NCBI GenBank assembly: GCA_024509875.1
Contig: JAMPIV010014125.1
Coordinates: forward strand, 62,001 to 126,000
Reading direction: 5' to 3'
DNA: 64,000 bases
Source of the DNA: Oreohelix idahoensis
Lineage: Eukaryota; Mollusca; Gastropoda; Stylommatophora; Oreohelicidae
Of this stretch, positions 11,935 to 25,265 are shown piece after piece (position 1 is the stretch's first letter; each line of letters opens with the position of its first letter). Under the pieces are notes generated by a model. It had not been told where the DNA came from. It was given only the letters and a program-made list of their open reading frames with translations, and did not search any database. The position numbers were made by a program, and so were the translations under genes.

Positions 11935-13041
11935 CAACGTATAGACAATAAGAATTAAAGTATAACTGGATATATAAAATACCCAGATTTTACATTCAAT
12001 TATATTCAGCCAGCTGTGGCGAAATATCAAAACATAACACTGTCCCGACTACAGACCATTTTTGTTGTCAAGTGGATTTATCCAGAAAGATTTACCCACC
12101 AGACATTTCCTTTAACTATTAGAAGTACTAACTGCTGTCCACTGTGAACACTAGATCTTGGTAATTATTTTGCTACCTGAACTATCTGACATGACATTAT
12201 CATATCTAATAATCACCACCAAAGTAAGCGTTCCCCAATAAAGAGAATTAATTGTTCGTGGAGGAATTGGGGCTCACTTCGGCGCAACACAACACTGAAC
12301 TTTGATACATGTACCATGATGATATGTTCAAGATGTTGTTAAACAACTAGTAGGTAAGCGAGATTGAATATGGCCACAGATTGACAGAGTGTGAATGAGG
12401 AGGAGTGAATACTTTTATTTGTATAATCATTGTACCCACTTCTCTTTTTTTGTTCCCTAACACTATTAATCTTACAGGATAGATTAACTAGGAACTCAGT
12501 TCTTTACGTTATCGTCTATTTCTATACCCTAGCGCTAAACTTTGACCCTTTTGTGGTTATTAACTTTCTTGCGGGATCTTGTCTCAACAGAGGGGATTGC
12601 ACTTATGGGTTTATTTTTCCAAATTCTGTAACCTATGATTTTTCATTGAAATATATATATATATATTTGATGTTGTGAGAAGTTTATAAGATAATAAACC
12701 TAACAAAACTTAATTACTTGTGTTGGTCAGCTCAGCTCATATCCATACTCCATTTACAGTAGTTTCACGTTTGTTTGTCTTGTTGTCACATAACTCTGTG
12801 TGTGCGTGTATAGTTAAACGTATATGTTAAATGAATGGAGATTAGAATTGTCTGATAACAAATTACAGTCGTAAAGATAGGCTGGACTAGAGTATCTTCT
12901 CAATCCAGTGACATATTCTACCCTTAAACTATTCACTCGTGAAATCTATTCTCATACCTTAATTCTCACTTATTTACCACTCTGCCTGTTCTATTCAGAC
13001 GGGACCAAATCTATCTTAATTACCTATCCAAAATTACGACA
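10752..13041 (+). repeat. 3' LTR
   Basis: The better preserved LTR, with TG...CA ends, a (GA)n tract near 11,900 and the LINE-free version of the site interrupted in the 5' LTR. The bases before its start (ctattttttt) are not a purine tract, so the polypurine primer site is unclear. Its 11,247-11,706 segment is missing from the 5' LTR but has counterparts in the diverged LTRs, so the 5' LTR suffered a deletion. Confidence 0.88.
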
Positions 13042-14655
13042 GTGAGTCCTGCCGCCGTTGTATCGTCACTTTTCTTGTGATGCGGGCACTTCTTCGCCTA
13101 ACTAGTCTTATGTAGGTAATCAGTGTTGATTCCCTGCTCTCACGTCTTGCCGCTTCGTCCTCGAACGGTCTTATAGCTTTGTTCCACAAACTATTGCACA
13201 AAGTAGGAAACAAATACCTCTGCTAAGTACACTGAGTTGGAAGCTTAATAGGCACATCTTCTCGTCGTGCACCCACCAATGTTAATCTCTCAGAAGAATT
13301 AAATTCTTGAGCACGTAACGTAGCTCAATGAATATGATTAAAATTCACCAATTCTTCTGGGTATTAAATGGGAAATGTGTCTGGACAGCTTGAATAGTGA
13401 TTTGTGCCTGAATTAACATTAACGATTTACATAAATATCACAAAATGATATGCTACACTTGAGGCACAAATAATGTATTCATCACTCATCACTGCTCCAG
13501 TCGGAGTCTGGGTTTACCTCTGCTGTCGAGTTTTCTCGCACGACTAGTTAGCACCAATCACCAGCATTTGCTGTAGTGGTTTATGATTATACTATTTCAT
13601 ATGGTGAGGTTGCCAGCCTCACATATAACCATTAAGCAAGAAACACGTCGAATTAACATTTGAAAAATAAAATGTTACACTCACCCCAATTTTGGGTTAT
13701 ACACAATCTCCACGCACAGGTTTTGAATGGACACAGCGATAAGGTTATATGTTATCGAATTACTTTGGTCTAGAAATTTTGAATCCCTCTTTATGACGGG
13801 TGAATCTACCAAACACTTGGCCTGGGAAAATTTCTCTTATGACGGATGAATCTGCGAAACACTTGGTCTAGAAATTTTAGATCCCTTCTTTTGACGGGTG
13901 AATCAGTGAAACACTTGGTCTGGGAACGTTTCTGTTATGACGGGTGAATCCAATTCCTAAGTTTCCAGTCTTTTTATTTCAAAGTCCTGGTCTTTCAAGT
14001 GTCCAGTCTCTGTTTTTATAAAGGCGGGCTTAATCTTAGGGTTTTAAGTTTCACATATACGTCGATCTGTCACTTACAGTATGGAATTCTAAGTCCGATC
14101 CTTTTCTCTATGGCTTCAGGGAGGTGCTTAGCTTGACGTTGCGAATGCAGTCTCTCTGTGTGTTCTGTGTCTCTTAGTTTGCTATATTATAGTCTCATTC
14201 CTCAGATCAAACTTTAGATTGTGTTTCCGCCGAATTATCCAATCAACTTCAATGTATATTTCGGCTTCTCAAACCAATCCAATCCAATCTCTTAACCTAT
14301 AGGGGTCGGGTTGTTAAATCACTACTCATCCTCCGCGTATTGTAAAATATTACATTTAAATTCCAAACACGTGACCTTTTGCGGTAATATTTCCACCCAG
14401 ATGTCTACTCTCTGCCATCTTATCTGCAATCATGATATAAAGAGGGCACAGATGAGACGATTATCCAATTATCGCCCTTATTTGCGTGCCTTAGTCAGAC
14501 AGATGTCTGGTCAGAGAATGTTGTCTTCTTTCATCGTACGCACCATACAAGCTTGTGTCAACACAGTCATCAGCTTTTCACTGGGGTAAAATGTTGGACT
14601 GACACGTTTCAAAAGATGGTCAAATTGTTTATGCGAAAAACGAATTACCGTTGAC
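13042..14655. other. unassigned DNA with a short tandem array
   Basis: No gene recognised. A degenerate array of four units lies at about 13,764-13,955 and is listed separately. The remainder is AT-rich without features I can name. Confidence 0.5.
13764..13955. repeat. degenerate ~50-bp tandem repeat, four units
   Basis: The blocks 'acttggtctagaaatttt' or 'acttggtctgggaa', then 'atgacgggtgaatc', recur four times at roughly 50-bp spacing. Units alternate between a 'tctagaaattt' and a 'ctgggaaNNtttct' version, which suggests a dimeric unit. Confidence 0.75.
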
Positions 14656-14985
14656 CATCTAATAGCCTGACGGAACGTAACAAGTCTGCGTGTAAAGCAG
14701 ATACGTCCGCAGGGGAGTAGAGTGTTAGAGACTTCCTTCTACTAGATCCAGCATAGAGCAAAAGAATGAAAAGGCATGATTTTTGCCAAATAAAAGCGAC
14801 GAATGAGAAAAAAAGACGAAAAGAAAGGATACTGCCGGAGGGCTGAAGGTGACAAAAGAACACGTACAGACGTTTTGTGACACTCGGAGCCGTTTGCGGT
14901 TTTAAAAATCCCACCTCAACCGGGGATCGAAGCATGGACCACTGAGCTAGGAAGCCAGTGCACTGTGACGTGGAATGTAAATAGT
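14656..14985 (-). repeat. SINE-like element, minus strand
   Basis: Read in reverse it starts with a tRNA-like head (cctagctcagtggtcc ... cgatccccggttg) and ends with 'agtctctaacactctactcccc' followed by 'gcggacgtatctgct'. The end block is shared with 60,064-60,306, 40,190-40,375 and, reversed, 26,740-26,835, so a common 3' domain is supported. Confidence 0.6.
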
Positions 14986-16139
14986 GATACAGTAATCTGA
15001 CAGCTTTTGCTTTCCAATTTAGCGTCTACCATTTGCTAAGCCAAACCACACAATTTTCTGACTGCATTACTCATATCTAATCCACGCCCTTTTTTTCTTG
15101 ACATGTAAACAAACAGACATTTACCAATTTCCGTGACCTGCCAGCATAACAGGCAGCGAGCCCTGATTTGTTTACCTGAGTTTCTCACGCGAGCTGATTT
15201 GCCAATTATCGGTCATTAGACAGTTGCGCGGAGAAATAACGGACTGTTTGAAGAAGATACAGGGGCGATAATATTTTCCCCGTGTACTCTTTGATGTTTG
15301 CACGTTTCAGGGGGAAGTAATGTTTGATCTGCGCAAGGGGACGTAATCTAAGAGAGGCTCGTGCACGGCCAGTCTTCTGATGTCGGTCAGCATCGCTGAG
15401 TAGAATGAACGAACAAACCTTTGATCCGGGAAACGCAGTTCCTAAATTCCCTACTATACAGAAGGTGTGAATTGTAACGTCTTCTGGTGATGATAACACC
15501 ATGAGCTGTATATATACCGCGCTCTCTCAAATTCAGTTATTAGAGTCGCTCAGAAATTCTTGGATAATCTAAGCACGACGGACTAGATCCTTTTCTTCGC
15601 TAAATGTGTTAAATTGTCCCGTGGGTATTTCATTTTCTGATTTGTGGTAATAGAAATTGTGCTTAAGTGTTAAAATGTGATAGGTTTACCATTTTATTCA
15701 CTATAATTCCCTAGCGTTTAAAACTAGCGAAATAACCTAACGCATAGATATTTCTTGCCAGTCGTTCAGAGTAATGTAATTTCAAACACCTCATTTTTCT
15801 TACAAAAGAAGATACGGCTTAGCTGACTGAGATTATTAAGTGTGACGGATCAGTCACCTAATAGAATTCACATTATATTTCATTGTGTGAAATTAAATAA
15901 GTGACTAGAGTTAATGTTATATGACTAAACAATAGACGCTGACAAATAGCTAGTAGTGACAGGCGATTTTTGTTAAAGTGCGCGAATGGATAAAGTGAAT
16001 AATAATTGACTTTGTGCGCTGTTCATTTTCTCGCAGGCAATAACGGGGGAGGGCACATACCCTTTTTTCCCCGACATGCCATAGCGGAAAACCTACGGGT
16101 GGATAGGTGATAAGGTGTTTTTGTTGTGATGTTACTGCT

Positions 16140-17540
16140 TTCATAAGGTCATACTAGACACGTAGATGAATGGTCAACTCGTTCCGACACAGTGCTGACA
16201 TCGAGTGAGAATGTAGATGTAAAGGACGCGAATGTGTGTACCGTTCTGTTGAGTTGACAAGTCACTCACTCAATCATAGATAGAAGTCAATAAAGGATAG
16301 ACTGCTGATGACGTTTCATACATTTAATAATGGACATCACGATTACAGTCACTTGAACAGGTTGGCAAAAAATCATCGTATACTTGAAAAAAATGGGTGA
16401 CAATATCAGATGTACATTTATGTGGCATGTAAATATAATGGAACGATAGTAGGCATGCACTCAATATTCTGGTTGACTATCGTTTCATGTTTCAACTGAC
16501 TAATCGCGTCAGTTAAGGTGGATACATAATCATCAACAATGGTTCACTGTCAGAACCTTCTCCTGGCTAAGTTTCTCAAGCCGTAAATTCATCAAATGTT
16601 TATAGCAACAATGTTAAACCACAGTAGTGGGTTTTCATAATATATAGATCTCTGTACCATCATCAGATAATAAGACCTTTTCTGTTCTCCGACAATGATC
16701 CGCTTACAATGGCGGGAATCCAAAATGGCTCTCCTCAGGATGAAAAATTATGAAGCAGAATTAATTCGTAATTCGTACATAAATGTCCTCATTGGGCTTC
16801 TATACATTTCTGCTATCAATAAGGCTGGTTACATCAAGTAATCTAGTGCTGCTAGATAACACGTCATCTTCATCTGTAGTCAACAATCCTAGATGTACGA
16901 TAATACGTCTCCCATCTAGGCTTAGCAAAAAGTTCAGCAAAAAAGGTGTTGGTTTTACCTGGCTTAAGGAAAACACACACAAGCGAATAACGCACGCCAT
17001 TCCTTGGCGTTAATAATGAACATTAGGAGAATCTCTGATACTACAGTCATACAGAGAAACAATCTCCTTCCTAGAATAAATCACAGAGATCAATCTTCAG
17101 ACATTCTAGTCGACCAGCCCATAGAAGCAACGACATGACAGCCGCTTCTCTGTCGACACTCAAAAACGACGCATGCGCAGAAATGCCTTTCACCCCAGAG
17201 TTCAGCTCACAAAATAGTCCGACATAGAAATACAGAGATACAAAGATATAAGACCGAATCACCTTAAATAGTCAAGGAATAAATATAAATTCGGGCCATA
17301 AACATTTTAAGCAAGACCAATATGTTTCTGGCCAAACCAGACGAAAAATGACGTAAATCTAGTATTCATACGCCAGATTGAGACACAAGAACAGATAACC
17401 CATAGAACCGAATATAACATCGACCAATCAGGGTTCTGTCCCTCAGACTGAGAATCATTGATTCTCAAATAAATACTTTTCATCAGACAAATAGTTATAC
17501 TTTACATTTGTATGCCTACCAACAGTAATCTGTGCACAAC
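16140..17540. other. unidentified ~1.4-kb segment inside the diverged LTR
   Basis: LTR similarity stops near 16,140 and resumes near 17,540. The segment has no terminal repeats or coding domain that I can see. It could be a degraded insertion, or an LTR part that the two well-kept LTRs lack. Confidence 0.4.
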
Positions 17541-18512
17541 AATAGGATAGTAGCAGTTTTTTAAATGTTCTTTTCTTCCTTATCTAGCACTCGATCAAAA
17601 GCAGCGGCCAGCGGTCTAATATTACCAGTAACATTATTATTATTTTGGGTCTTCGATTTTTGGACCTGTTCGGTCCTCTTTCTTCATTAGGAGAGAGACC
17701 AATAGAAACAATAAAATTAATCGTAACTTGACGGTACATTACCCAGAATTATTTATCAAAAATTTTCCAGCCCACTTGGCATACGAAAGAACATATATTC
17801 TTGACGATTGACAGCCGTGGCAGCGGAGTGATCCAGAAAACTACGCTGTTTCAAAATCGGTACTCACCATAAGAGTCAGCCGATAAGATTTACAATTATT
17901 ATCAGTTTTACATATTGTAACATTTGTCTTAGCAACCAGAGGCTAGACAATACAGGAAATACTTTTCTCTTTTGTAACTGTGAACGTCCCGAGAACGTCT
18001 TGCTTCAGTAACTACGATATGCGGTGACGCAGGATTCATCCAGGAAAAATTAAACCACCAAATTTGGCGTCCACCTTGTAATTATTATTCGATACAAAGG
18101 CTGGACTGGGGCCAGATTTAAGCCACCCACCTGACAATATAGGATTAGACTATTGTAATTTTTCAAGGGATACCTACACCATTATTAGGTAAGCAAGAGT
18201 GTTTGTGGCCACATATGACAGAGTGAGAGACAGAGAGAGAGAGAGTAAATATTTTCCATAGTTATAATCATTGTACTAACTTCTTTTTTTATTTCGCTAA
18301 CCTGAGTACTTTACTCAGTAGTAATTTAGTGGAAACTTGTTCTTCCCAGTCTATTCTGTAATTTAGTGTTTATCTTTGACCTTTGGGTTATTAACTTCTT
18401 TTGGGATCTGTTCTCAACAAGGAGAGGGCACTTATTCGGTTATTTTCATATATCTGTAAACTTGATTGATTTGATTTCTCTATATGTTTTGATGTTGTAA
18501 AAAGTTTAAATA

Positions 18513-19741
18513 TGAGATCCAGTGCGAATTCCGAGCAAACCGAAGTACTCAAGACCTAATCTTTACACTCAGACAGCTGAGTGAAAAGGCCCTTGTGTAT
18601 AAGAGTGAGATCCATCTTTATTTCACACATCTGGAAAAGGCGTTTGACAGGGTCCCCTGAAGCAAACTTTGGGACTGTTTGGCAAGGAAGAACATTCCAG
18701 CACCTCTGATTCATGCTATACAGAGCTTCTACAAGTTTTGCAGAAATTATGTGAGGACAGCAAACCATAAGTCAGAAGAGTTCAGGACCACCACTGGTGT
18801 AAGACAAGGTGATATCCTGTCACCTTATCTTTTCATACTCCTCATGGACGATGTTATCAAGACATGTAAGGACAGAACAAGAAAGTATTCAGTGGGGTAC
18901 TGGAAGATGAGACAGTTATGTATTTCAGAGCTGGCATTTGCTGATGATGTTGCCCTGATAGCTAAATCAGAGGCACATCTCCAATCCAACCTGCAAGTCT
19001 GGAAGGAAGAGCTGGAGAAGAGAGGGATGGTCATAAGCAGCTCTAAAACAAAAACCATGGTGATATCACGAGAAGAAAGAAGACATCAGATTAAGCTAGG
19101 AGAACAGGTCCTGGAGCAGGTCGACCACTTTAAATATCTCGGAGCTATTATAGACCGAAAGGGAGGCATCAAAGAAGAGTTGGCCACTCGAAAAGCAGCA
19201 GATGGGAGACTTTTTCAGGCCATAAATCGAGGATTCCACAGCAAGAGAGAGGTTGGTAAGAAAACGAAGATGGCTGTATACCGCTCCACCTATGTCCCAG
19301 TCTTGACATATGGATACGAGTCATGGGCAATGACTACAACCCACAAAAGCCAGATCCGAACCTCAGAAATGAGGTATCTGAGGAAGGTGGTTGAAGTAAT
19401 AAGAAGAGACATAGTCCGCAACCAGACGATACGTCAAGGCCTAAAATCCCACCCCCTGCAGACCCAAGTAGAACAGCCCCAACTACGATGGTTTGGCCAT
19501 GTCTGCAAAATGGGAGAAAATTGGCTACCACGACAAGCATGAAAAACAAAGATCCAGGGATCCAGACTCCCAGGACGACCCAGAGTCCGCTGGGAGGACA
19601 ACATTAGACAATCTTTGAAGGACCGAGGACTAGAATGGAACCAGGCCAGGAGGAAGATAGCCGACAGGATAGTCTGACGCTCTCTCTTCCAAACCTCTAC
19701 ACCTCACGGTAGAAGGGGAACGACTAAGTAAGTAAGTAAGT
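18513..19741 (+). mobile_element. 5'-truncated RTE-like LINE, second family
   Basis: It encodes the RT from the palm onwards: LEKAFDRVP, GVRQGDILSPYLF, the catalytic LAFADDVALI, FKYLGAIID, and the C-terminal LRWFGHVCKM. An in-frame stop lies near 18,659. The 3' end is a short (AAGT)n tail. The flanks 'aaaaagttta' at about 18,499 and 19,743 form a target-site duplication. Protein sequence and tail differ from the GATGAT-tailed family at 31.0 and 34.7 kb. It lies inside the diverged LTR. Confidence 0.87.
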
Positions 19742-20107
19742 AAAAAGTTTAATGATAATAAATAACAAAAAGTACTTAACTGTGTGTGTTGGTCAGACCC
19801 ATACCCAATTAACCATAGTTTTTTTCACGTTTGTATGTATTGTTGTCACATAATTGTGTGTGTGGGTGTATTTAGTGTAACTTATATTTCATATAAGGAG
19901 AGAAAGGTTGTCTTATATTCAAATATAGTCGTATAGATATGCTGGACTAAAGAAACTACTCACTCCAGAGACAGATCTTCCTCTTACACTATTCCCTCGT
20001 AAAAAATCTATTTCTTACACCTTTATTCTCACATATTTACCACTATCACCTCTGCTCAGACGGGACCATAAATATCTTCTGACCTATCTTTAAAAATTTA
20101 CGACATG

Positions 20108-20875
20108 CACTAACCACTGTGCTACCGTGTGTTTGTTTGTATTTGTTTATTTTTCTCTTACTCTGAGCATTCAAGAACAGGAACTGTTTTATATTGCTGA
20201 CAGCTGATATTATTAATGTGTATACTATTCGCAACCAGCATCTACTGCTCAACTTGTGTTTCTTTAATTCTTTTCATTAGTTCCACATTACTGATCTTTT
20301 CATGCCGTTTCAATCATTCTGTTCTATGCAAGCACCCATTTCTGAAAGTCTCCATCTTTATGTGAGCTCCCTAGAATCCACAATTGCGTAATCTACCCCA
20401 TGCAAACATAAATAAACAAAGTAAGGAAATGTTCATACGGGCGCAAAAATTATCATTATCTTTTTATTGAACTGGTTATATTCATGAATGGGAAGAGAGT
20501 GGAGCTTGAGTTTTCGCAAGGATATTGGTATTTTGTAGGAGATGGTGAGTTTTAGCTGTAAGTCACTATGCTCTTCCAGGTTCAGTTTGTCCCTTTGCTT
20601 TGATAAAACTGCATTTGCGTGCCTTAACCCAGCTTCACGCCGTGTATGAACTTGGGAATGTAAGTATAACGGTTCAACTGTTGCAAAAAGGTGAGGGTAT
20701 TTCTTTTAGCAAATTTTTCCAGATGTAAAGCTGAGCCAAAGCAGGCATTGCTATTTCTTATATGATTTTAGGGATTCAATCCCAAAAGTTTAATCGCCTC
20801 CCCCCCCCCCCCCGATCGACTCTCTGGGGGAGGTGGGGTCGCTTTCCACAGATTCGGGGACTCTTGGTATTAGCA
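20108..20875. other. unassigned DNA between LTR and satellite
   Basis: No gene recognised. A poly-C run of about 15 bases lies near 20,799-20,813. Confidence 0.5.
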
Positions 20876-23800
20876 AAGGAAGAATAAAATATCTAGGATG
20901 CATCCTGTTGTGGGTGGAAGAATAAGGAGAATACGATCTTCCCGTATGTATCACGCTGCATGTAGAAGAAAAAAGGAAGAATGATCATCCAACATGTATC
21001 ATATTGTGTCATTTTGTTTATGGGAAAACAAGGAAGAATGATCTTCCAACATGTATCATATTGTGTCATTTTGTCTATGAGAAAACAAGGGGGAAAACAA
21101 GGAAGAATGATCTCCCAACATGTATCATATTGTGTCATTTTGTTTATGGGAAAACAAGGAAGAATGATCTTCCAACATGTATCATATTGTGTCATTTTGT
21201 TTATGGGAAAACAAGGAAGAATGATCTTCCAACATGTATCATATTGTGTCATTTTGTTTATGGGAAAACAAGGAACAATGATCATCCAACATGTATCATA
21301 TTGTGTCATTTTGTTTATGGGAAAACAAGGAAGAATGATCTTCCAACATGTATCATATTGTGTCATTTTGTTTATGGGAAAACAAGGAAGAATGATCTTC
21401 CAACATGTATCATATTGTGTCATTTTGTTTATGGGAAAACAAGGAAGAATGATCTTCCAACATGTATCATATTGTGTCATTTTGTTTATGGGAAAACAAG
21501 GAAGAATGATCTTCCAACATGTATCATATTGTGTCATTTTGTTTATGGGAAAACAAGGAACAATGATCATCCAACATGTATCATATTGTGTCATTTTGTT
21601 TATGGGAAAACAAGGAAGAATGATCTTCCAACATGTATCATATTGTGTCATTTTGTTTATGGGAAAACAAGGAAGAATGATCTTCCAACATGTATCATAT
21701 TGTGTCATTTTGTTTATGGGAAAAGAAGGAAGAATGATCTTCCAACATGTATCATATTGTGTCATTTTTGTTTATGGGAAAACAAGGAACAATGATCATC
21801 CAACATGTATCATATTGTGTCATTTTGTTTATGGGAAAACAAGGAAGAATGATCTTCCAACATGTATCATATTGTGTCATTTTGTTTATGGGAAAAAGAG
21901 GAACAATAATCATCCAACATGTATCATATTGTGTCATTTTGTTTATGGGCTTCCAACATGTATCATATTGTGTCATTTTGTTTATGGGAAAACAAGGAAG
22001 AATGATCTTCCAACATGTATCATATTGTGTCATTTTGTTTATGGGAAAACAAGGAAGAATGATCTTCCAACATGTATCATATTGTGTCATTTTGTTTATG
22101 GGAAAAAGAGGAACAATAATCATCCAACATGTATCATATTGTGTCATTTTGTTTATGGGAAAACAAGGAAGAATGATCTTCCAACATGTATCATATTGTG
22201 TCATTTTGTTTATGGAAAAATAAGGAACAATGATCATCCAACATGTATCATATTGTGTCATTTTGTTTATGGGAAAACAAGGAAGAATGATCTTCCAACA
22301 TGTATCATATTGTGTCATTTTGTTTATGGGAAAACAAGGAAGAATGATCTTCCAACATGTATCATATTGTGTCATTTTGTTTATGGAAAAATAAGGAACA
22401 ATGATCATCCAACATGTATCATATTGTGTCATTTTGTTTATGGGAAAACAAGGAAGAATGATCTTCCAACATGTATCATATTGTGTCATTTATTTTATAT
22501 GGGAAAACAAGGAAGAATGATCTTCCAACATGTATCATATTGTGTCATTTTGTTTATGGGAAAACAAGGAAGAATGATCTTCCAACATGTATCATATTGT
22601 GTCATTTTGTTTATGGGAAAACAAGGAAGAATGATCTTCCAACATGTATCATATTGTGTCATTTTGTTTATGGGAAAACAAGGAACAATGATCATCCAAC
22701 ATGTATCATATTGTGTCATTTTGTTTATGGGAAAACAAGGAAGAATGATCTTCCAACATGTATCATATTGTGTCATTTTGTTTATGGGAAAACAAGGAAG
22801 AATGATCTTCCAACATGTATCATATTGTGTCATTTTGTTTATGGGAAAACAAGGAAGAATGATCTTCCAACATGTATCATATTGTGTCATTTTGTTTATG
22901 GGAAAACAAGGAACAATGATCATCCAACATGTATCATATTGTGTCATTTTGTTTATGGGAAAACAAGGAAGAATGATCTTCCAACATGTATCATATTGTG
23001 TCATTTTGTTTATGGAAAAATAAGGAACAATGATCATCCAACATGTATCATATTGTGTCATTTTGTTTATGGGAAAACAAGGAAGAATGATCTTCCAACA
23101 TGTATCATATTGTGTCATTTTGTTTATGGGAAAACAAGGAAGAATGATCTTCCAACATGTATCATATTGTGTCATTTTGTTTATGGGAAAACAAGGAAGA
23201 ATGATCTTCCAACATGTATCATATTGTGTCATTTTGTTTATGGGAAAACAAGGAACAATGATCATCCAACATGTATCATATTGTGTCATTTTGTTTATGG
23301 GAAAACAAGGAAGAATGATCTTCCAACATGTATCATATTGTGTCATTTTGTTTATGGAAAAATAAGGAACAATGATCATCCAACATGTATCATATTGTGT
23401 CATTTTGTTTATGGGAAAACAAGGAAGAATGATCATCCAACATGTATCATATTGTGTCATTTTGTTTATGGGAAAACAAGGAAGAATGATCTTCCAACAT
23501 GTATCATATTGTGTCATTTTGTCTATGGGAAAACAAGGAAGAATGATCATCCAACATGTATCATATTGTGTCATTTTGTTTATGGGAAAACAAGGAAGAA
23601 TGATCTTCCAACATGTATCATATTGTGTCATTTTGTCTATGAGAAAACAAGGAAGAATGATCATCCAACATGTATCATATTGTGTCATTTTGTTTATGGA
23701 AAAATAAGGAACAATGATCATCCAACATGTATCATATTGTGTCATTTTGTTTATGGGAAAACAAGGAAGAATGATCATCCAACATGTATCATATTGTGTC

Positions 23801-25265
23801 ATTTTGTTTATGGGAAAACAAGGAAGAATGATCTTCCAACATGTATCATATTGTGTCATTTTGTCTATGGGAAAACAAGGAAGAATGATCATCCAACATG
23901 TATCATATTGTGTCATTTTGTTTATGGGAAAACAAGGAAGAATGATCTTCCAACATGTATCATATTGTGTCATTTTGTCTATGGGAAAACAAGGAAGAAT
24001 GATCATCCAACATGTATCATATTGTGTCATTTTGTTTATGGAAAAATAAGGAACAATGATCATCCAACATGTATCATATTGTGTCATTTTGTTTATGGGA
24101 AAACAAGGAAGAATGATCTTCCAACATGTATCATATTGTGTCATTTTGTCTATGGGAAAACAAGGAAGAATGATCATCCAACATGTATCATATTGTGTCA
24201 TTTTGTTTATGGGAAAACAAGAAAGAATGATCATCCAACATGTATCATATTGTGTCATTTTGTTTATGGGAAAACAAGAAAGAATGATCTTCCAACATGT
24301 ATCATATTGTGTCATTTTGTTTATGGGAAAACAAGGAAGAATGATCTTCCAACATGTATCATATTGTGTCATTTTGTTTATGGGAAAACAAGAAAGAATG
24401 ATCATCCAACATGTATCATATTGTGTCATTTTGTTTATGGGAAAACAAGGAAGAATGATCATCCAACATGTATCATATTGTGTCATTTTGTTTATGGGAA
24501 AACAAGGAAGAATGATCTTCCAACATGTATTATATTGTGTCATTTTGTTTATGGAAAAACAAGGAAGAATGATCAACATGTATCATATTGTGTCATTTTG
24601 TTTATGGAAAAACAAGGAAGAATGATCAACATGTATCATATTGTGTCATTTTGTTTATGGAAAAACAAGGAAGAATGATCAACATGTATCATATTGTGTC
24701 ATTTTGTTTATGGAAAAACAAGGAAGAATGATCATCCAACATGTATCATATTGTGTCATTTTGTTTATGGAAAAACAAGGAAGAATGATCAACATGTATC
24801 ATATTGTGTCATTTTGTTTATGGAAAAACAAGGAAGAATGATCAACATGTATCATATTGTGTCATTTTGTTTATGGAAAAACAAGGAAGAATGATCAACA
24901 TGTATCATATTGTGTCATTTTGTTTATGGAAAAACAAGGAAGAAAGATCAACATGTATCATATTGTGTCATTTTGTTTATGGAAAAACAAGGAAGAAAGA
25001 TCAACATGTATCATATTGTGTCATTTTGTTTATGGAAAAACAAGGAAGAATGATCATCCAACATGTATCATATTGTGTCATTTTGTTTATGGAAAAACAA
25101 GGAAGAATGATCATCCAACATGTATCATATTGTGTCATTTTGTTTATGGGAAAACAAGAAAGAATGAGACCTTCCAATATGCGCTAAGCTGTGTGTAGGA
25201 GACAACAGGAAGAATAAAATCTTCCAACATGGATACTTATAGAAAAAAAAAACATGAAGAATAAG
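20876..25265. repeat. 57-bp satellite array with higher-order structure
   Basis: A core of about 74 head-to-tail units (20,972-25,167) of 'ATGATCTTCCAACATG', 'TATCATATTGTGTCATTTTG', 'TTTATGGGAAAACAAGGAAG'. Variants are 'atgatcatcc', 'aacaatgatc' and 'tggaaaaataagg'. The last recurs at 23,011, 23,353, 23,695 and 24,037, exactly 342 bp (six units) apart. From 24,571 eight units drop four bases ('gatcaacatg') and are 53 bp long. Degenerate units fringe both ends (20,876-20,971 and 25,168-25,265). Because 57 is divisible by three and units lack stops in some frames, long frames run on both strands. These are by-products, not genes. Confidence 0.97.

Larger units (their letters stand above)
3016..13041 (+). 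mobile_element. Ty3/gypsy-type LTR retrotransposon, Gmr1-like gene order (decayed)
   Basis: Two direct repeats, each starting TGCTTGCACG and ending TTACGACA, enclose a decayed pol region of about 5.4 kb. The order along the plus strand is coiled-coil Gag, aspartic protease, integrase (H2C2 plus DDE core), reverse transcriptase, RNase H. RT and RNase H are of the Ty3/gypsy type, yet integrase precedes RT as in Ty1/copia. Goodwin and Poulter described this order for Gmr1-like elements. Stops and frameshifts in every gene make the copy inactive. About 20 mismatches separate the first roughly 370 aligned bases of the two LTRs by eye count, so it is not a recent insertion. There is no env-like gene and no clear flanking duplication. 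Confidence 0.9.
15110..20107 (+). mobile_element. diverged, interrupted copy of the LTR family
   Basis: The right end (19,760-20,107) runs in parallel with the LTR end at 12,710-13,041, including 'tgttggtcag', 'ttgttgtcacataa', 'gctggacta', 'tatttaccac' and the terminal 'tttacgaca'. 17,560-18,500 and 15,540-16,040 match further LTR blocks in order, for example 'caaatagctagtagtgacaggcg' against 'caaatagctagtgatcaccagcg'. It is interrupted at about 16,140-17,540 and by a LINE at 18,513-19,741. No internal gene follows, so it is probably a solo LTR, clearly older than the 3-13 kb element. Confidence 0.72.

Noticed and set aside
20981..24678. Open frames of several hundred codons in the satellite as genes
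   Set aside because: They are a side effect of a 57-bp unit without stops, exist on both strands and have no known domain.
20876..25265. CRISPR-like array
   Set aside because: Units are directly adjacent with no unique spacers and the window is from an animal-type genome.
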